Assembly: GCA_013180625.2 (NCBI GenBank)
Contig: SNVD02001400.1
Coordinates: forward strand, 1,364,001-1,428,000
Reading direction: 5' to 3'
DNA: 64,000 nt
Source: Boswellia sacra
Lineage: Eukaryota > Streptophyta > Magnoliopsida > Sapindales > Burseraceae
Of this stretch, positions 59,444 through 64,000 are shown piece after piece (the first letter of the stretch is position 1; every line of letters starts with the position of its first letter). A program made the position numbers and the translations under genes. Below the pieces are notes generated by a model that made no database searches, was not told the DNA's origin, and saw nothing but the letters and a program-made list of their open reading frames with translations.

Positions 59444-62255
59444 TCATCCCCTGTCATGCAGCGGAACTGGGTTTCGGCATGTTTGACGATTGTGCCCGGA
59501 ACTTCCACAACGCCCGCAAGATCGAGAGGAGCTAGACTCACCGACAGAAGGGATTCGATTCCTCCGAGGACGACCGGCTGGTCTCCTCATCACTGGCGGG
59601 AGAACCACTCTACTGCGAACCTCCTCAGGAACCACCCAATCCTCACTAACTCCAACAGGAACTACTGGGAGAGCATATGCATGTAACAATGTTTCGGTGG
59701 TATACCAATGGGCACAGTAATCATGGCATGTAAGGAGATTCATACGTTTGCATACCGCTAATACATGTGCACACGGAAGCTGGTCAAGATCAAACACACG
59801 GCACGTGCATGTACGCGCGTGCATGTCAACTATGCAAACACGGTCGTTGCCTCTAACCTCATACATAGTAAGAGATATACCACTAACCCTCATACGATCT
59901 CCTTCTTTTAAACGCTCCTCCATCAACTTGTTTGCCCAGGGTGAGAGATGTGATTCTGAGTTAGCAAAGAGCTGTCGACGCTCATAGAACCATTTCTGCA
60001 AGTTGGCCCGAAAATAATCAGCTAACAACGTCACCGGGAGGAATCGATGGTGTCGCAAACAGCTGTTCATCGACTCAGCTATATTTGTTGTCATTATGTT
60101 ATACCGCCGACCATGAAACTGTGAACGTGCCCATTTCTCGACTCCGATCTCTCGAAGATAAATTGCTGCTGCTGGCATATGCGATTCAATTTGTCGCATA
60201 TGATAGTTGAAATCAGCACAATGATATGTCCTTGCAGCGCGGTAGTACAATTCCAACAAAGTCTTGTCCTTGAACGTTGCCTTCAAGTTACCCTTGAGAT
60301 GATGAGTGCACAATCCATGCAGTGCATTAGGAAAAACTGCAACCACAGCACGTTCAATACTACGATGACGGTCAGAAATGAAGACAAGATCTCGGATATT
60401 TTGTACAACATGATCACGCAACTGTCTCATGAACCAGTTCCAGGAGTCATCATTTTCAGAATGCCCAATTCCAAATGCCAAGGGGTATATTTGTTTATTA
60501 CCATCCATACAAGAAGCCAAAAACATTGTACCCCTATATTTCCCTTTTAAAAAGGAACCATCAACTGCAATAACTGGCCTAATTGACGATGCAAATCCAG
60601 CAATCGAGGCCCCCATACTCATGAAAAAGTATCTGAAATGGTTATCCTCATCAGTTTCTAACGACGTTTTGGTCCCCGGGTTTGCTTTCTCAATCATGTA
60701 CATGTACTGAGGGAGTAGTGTGAATGATTCATCATGAGATCCGTGAAGTTCTTGCAAAGCTACCTCCTTTGCCCTCCATGCCTTATTGTACGTGATGTTA
60801 ACACCCAATGACTCCTGAACATCGGACATAATATCCTTTGGACGATATATTCTCGATGCCTCAACGAATTTGCTCTTAATATGTTTGCCAATGACATGTG
60901 CAGTTGCCTGTTTGTGAACTGGGTGAAGTCCGGCTCCGGAGCACGTGTGGTGGTTCTTATACGTTTTCACTTGGAAGAAATGTGAATCGGCCACCTTTAT
61001 GGCACGTAAACGCCATTTACAAGATTCAGCACGACATACAACCTCAAACCTTGTGGCGTTGGAGTTCCTCACCTTGAATTGAAAGTTTCGTCTTAATGCC
61101 AACATCGCTAACTTCTCTCGAAGCTCCGTTTTGCTGTTAAACATCTGTCCAACCCCAACCTCAATCTCGTCAACTACAAATGATGAGGCATCATCGGCAT
61201 CTGTGGAGGGTGGATGGACGATAGGCGGCATCCACCTGAATGTGTTAGCCTGAGAGCTGTCATTATTCGACATCGGATCTTCCTGATGGCCATATACTGG
61301 ACGAGTAGGTGTGGAGTGAATTGGAGGAGGCACGGTAGGTGTGGAGTGAATTGGATAAGTGAATTGGATAAGGCACGGTAAACGGCTCATCCTGGTTCAC
61401 ATCATTCAAGATCTCCCGTTCTCCCTCATTATCGAAATGTGAACCGGCTACATTGTGCCCATCAACAACAAAATCATCCAATCCCTCAACATCATTCTCA
61501 ATATGAACCGTGTAATCATTATTGTCATCGTCAACATGCACACGAACATCATCACCACCATCGTCAGTATCTTCGCAATATTCATTCCCACCATCGTCAT
61601 CATTAACATCATCAATATTACCTACACTCTCAAACTCTCTAATGCTGTCAAGATGACGTACCAATCTCGATGGCATCGATGGAGGCACTCCTTCTTCATT
61701 TTGAAATAACACCCCTACCCCAAATGACTCATGCCCCGCATGCCCTAAACACTGCTCAAATTCAACGCCAACATCGTCATTCAATTCTGGTTGTCCACAA
61801 ACAGGAGTAGACTCACTTAATTGGTTGCTCCCACTTGCTGAACGAAAGAATGAGGGATGAGAACATCCTTCTCGCCAACGGATTGCATCGGATCCTGACC
61901 CTGACCTCTGTCTTTGCTTCTCCCTATCTTCAACTTTAACAACTAACGGTGTATATGATTGTTGGTCCTCCAAACAATGTTGTATGAAAAAAGAAACATC
62001 GTCGTCAGTCTCAATACGAATCGGCATTGGAAGAACACCCTTACAAGAAAATTGAACCTCTAAACTCATTCTTTTCTTACGAAGATCCCAACCCATTTTA
62101 GTACTAATACAGTCAACCAACTCGTTATAAGTAGCACATCTACGAATTATCAATGGCTTCCCCGTCCCATCGGCATACAAATAACTACCGTTCTCTTGCA
62201 CAATCCATGAACCATTATATGCAATGAGTACGCGTAAAGTTTCCATTTCCTGCAT
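59444..62255 (-). CDS. MULE-2 MuDR-type transposase, one frameshift
   Basis: The N-terminal frame 62255-61263 (ATG inside the right TIR) and the long frame 61390-59444 overlap. A 13-bp duplication of TTATCCAATTCAC near 61340-61375 shifts the frame. The order is: PB1-like domain (about residues 5-115), acidic linker, MuDR DNA-binding domain (EVGVGQMFNSKTELREKLAM), DDE domain with AVDGSFLKGKYRG, FISDRHRSIERA and NIAESMNS holding the likely catalytic D, D and E, SWIM finger (CTCRVFDLDQLPCAH) and CCHC knuckle (CGRCGSSGHNRQTC). All of it is open apart from the one frameshift. The enzyme would cut and join the element's TIRs. It ends close to the central repeat region. Confidence 0.9.
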
Positions 62256-63262
62256 GATTGAGATATATCATATCATATAAGATCCGTGGACAAAAAATAA
62301 TTATGAAATAGCTTGCAAAAGTGGGAAAAAAGAGCGTTCTGCCAAAACGCTCGACGAGACTCGACAAAAACACTCGACACTCGACATATGTGACACGACA
62401 CTCGAACTCGACTAACTTCGTCGTCCGACACTCGTCAACTTGTACACTCGACTCTCTTACTCGAAAGCTCGACAAAATGGTGTCCACGACTCTCGAAACA
62501 CTCGACATGAATGGTTCGAGACATCTACAGGTCGGTTCCACGCGTCCTACACTCGACTCTCGACACGCGACACACGAACTTTTGACAATCCACAAGACCC
62601 TCGACGGAACTCGAACACGCAACACTCGAACCTAGAATCGAGGCAATGGCTAGACACTCGAAACCACCATCCGAATTGTCGTGATTCGGTCCCGACAGAA
62701 CTTCTTGACAACACTCGACTACACTCGACGACACTCGACGACACTCGAACACAGTCTTCTTCTTCGACCTTAGACTGCGAAAACCCATTTTTGCACACCG
62801 ACAGCCAATTTCCAGCATTTTTTCACACAGACGGCACTATCTCTACCCTTAGTTCACATACATAAACCATTTTTAAGCTATATAATGCGGTTGTCAGTTA
62901 CCAATGCGAGCAATGACGAAAACACTACACATACATTAAATTTTCATGCCATTTACAGAGAGATTAAGGAAAAGTTGCTCTTACGCGTTTTGCTTACTGC
63001 TTCAGATATTGAGGTTGTTTCGGGACAGTGAAGTTAAGTGATTCGAGCTGTTACTGGTTTCCGTTGTTCTGTGTCTTGCTTTACTGTCTTTCTTAAAAAA
63101 ATTTGTCCGAAGGATATGAAATAACAAGGTTTTGGGAATTTATTTTAGGACAGGGGTGTTTTTGTCTTTTAGACACAAAAGTGTCTATGGGATGAAAATA
63201 TTTCAGAACATGTCCATTTTTCAAACCAGCCCCCTAAATTTGTCCATTTTTTCAATTTTCCC
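62208..63262 (-). repeat. MULE-2 right terminal inverted repeat
   Basis: Full-length TIR: transposase start codon at 62255, dense CTCGAC words (62345-62755), a TATA-like ATATAATGCGG stretch near 62880, and terminal CAATTTTCCC. Confidence 0.85.
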
Positions 63263-63271
63263 GAAGAAATA

Positions 63272-63829
63272 TCACTAATTTTTCATACAAATACAAATCT
63301 AAGTAATAATTTTAAAAATCTAAATTGGGGAAAATTTGGGCAAATAAGTTTATTCTAAATTATACCAACTATATACTAATTCTTCTAATTGAATAAGCAA
63401 GTATCTAATGTCCATCTAATTACAAGAAATTCAAGCCTAAATAAGCTTAGAAATATCCTCTCTCTCTCTCTCTCTCTCTCATTTCTCTTTCTAAAAATTT
63501 TCCAAACATCAATAATTCCTCTCTAGTGCACATCTAAAGGTAGAAATCAAAATATGCAAATCTAATTTAGCTAGAAGTTGGAGGAATTACCTCAAAATGT
63601 CTCCCAAAATCCTAGAAAATAAAAAAAAAAAACCCTTCTCTTGTCTTTCTTTCCCCTTCTCACGTCTCCCATCTCTGCCTTCCCTTTCTCTAATTGTTTC
63701 TAAATTAGCCTAGGATAAATGCAATTAAAATGAAACATGGGCTGGATTAAGAAAAAATATTGGCTAGGTTGCTTAATAAAATGAAATGGGCTTGGTTTTA
63801 TTAAATAAAAATTAATAGGCTTTACAACA
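63272..63829 (-). repeat. start of the gypsy-3 3' LTR, right of MULE-2
   Basis: On the minus strand the LTR begins TGTTGTAAAGCC at 63829 directly after a purine tract. It includes a (CT)n microsatellite at about 63459-63480. MULE-2 interrupts it at 63262; the continuation lies left of 50351. Confidence 0.7.
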
Positions 63830-63845
63830 CTACCCCCCTAAAAGA
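63830..63845 (-). other. gypsy-3 polypurine tract
   Basis: Minus strand TTTTAGGGGGGTAG sits between the NFEDE codons and the LTR start. Confidence 0.8.
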
Positions 63846-64000
63846 AACTTCATCCTCGAAATTACTAACTTGAGAAAAAGAGATGAGGGTACTGAGCTCA
63901 CGTGACGTCTTCTCCCTCCCAAGTAGCTTCCTCCTTTGAGTGACTTCATCACCACACCTTAACCAATGAAATTGTCTTGGCGTGAAGCACTTGTTGTTTC
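63846..64000 (-). pseudogene. gypsy-3 pol C-terminus (chromodomain region), partial
   Basis: Minus-strand translation gives SHSKEEATWEGED, then YPHLF and NFEDEVSF, the typical C-terminal end of chromovirus-type gypsy pol. It includes stops at the usual W/R position and a small frameshift before NFEDE. The rest of the element lies beyond the window. It is probably inactive, judged from this short piece only. Confidence 0.7.

Larger units (their letters stand above)
50351..63262 (-). mobile_element. MULE-2: Mutator-like element related to MULE-1, interrupted by a SIRE-like LTR
   Basis: Perfect termini: GGGAAAATTGAAAAAATGG at the left, its reverse complement at the right. Flanking nonamers TTAGAAATA and GAAGAAATA agree at 7 of 9 positions, an eroded Mutator target duplication. 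Content and order match MULE-1: left TIR, S6 cassette, C48/DUF1985 gene, central CpG-rich region, transposase, right TIR. Without the 1.7-kb LTR insertion it is about 11.2 kb. Its coding regions are much better preserved than those of MULE-1, so it could be the younger copy or one closer to an active source. Confidence 0.9.

Overview
The window is nuclear DNA of a flowering plant, probably a woody eudicot (inference). The evidence is split genes with GT-AG introns, a PLS-class pentatricopeptide repeat gene, and plant-type Ty3/gypsy, Ty1/copia, hAT and Mutator-like elements. No bacterial, organellar, rRNA, tRNA or CRISPR feature was found. Three host genes are visible: the 3' exons of an unidentified Ser/Asp-rich protein (265-1381), a 17-exon GH47 alpha-mannosidase of the EDEM/MNS4-MNS5 type (34764-42793), and an intronless PPR gene (45010-47013). 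Most of the remaining sequence is transposable elements, several nested in one another.

Layout. 1-1381: gene tail. 2317-3161: non-autonomous hAT element with an 8-bp target duplication. 4482-7968: gypsy element with gag and protease only. 8404-17541: gypsy element with 2.7-2.8 kb LTRs, a perfect 5-bp target duplication, decayed gag-pol and long hairpin-forming tandem arrays inside both LTRs. 18130-34174: minus-strand copia element whose 5' LTR is split by an 11-kb Mutator-like element (MULE-1, 22872-33943). 34764-47013: the two intact host genes, separated by a TIR element with internal tandem repeats (43708-44954). About 48.8 kb to the window end: minus-strand gypsy element whose 3' LTR is split by MULE-2 (50351-63262). 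MULE-2 is in turn interrupted by a SIRE-like solo LTR (51624-53308).

The two MULEs are related copies. Each has roughly 0.8-1.06 kb terminal inverted repeats that run into the transposase start codon. On the minus strand each carries a MuDR-type transposase (PB1-like N-terminus, MULE DDE domain, SWIM finger, CCHC knuckle) and a multi-exon DUF1985 plus C48 (ULP1-like) protease gene. Each also carries an intronless fragment of ribosomal protein S6, which sits inside its own inverted repeats. This architecture resembles the described Kaonashi-type MULEs; the nested S6 cassette, the coding TIRs and the slippage-prone repeats are the parts worth following up. MULE-1 is broken in many places. MULE-2 is nearly intact, with one visible frameshift in the transposase and one in the protease gene.

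Order of insertion, from nesting: copia then MULE-1; gypsy-3 then MULE-2 then the SIRE-like LTR. All identifications rest on motif reading by eye; no database search was possible.
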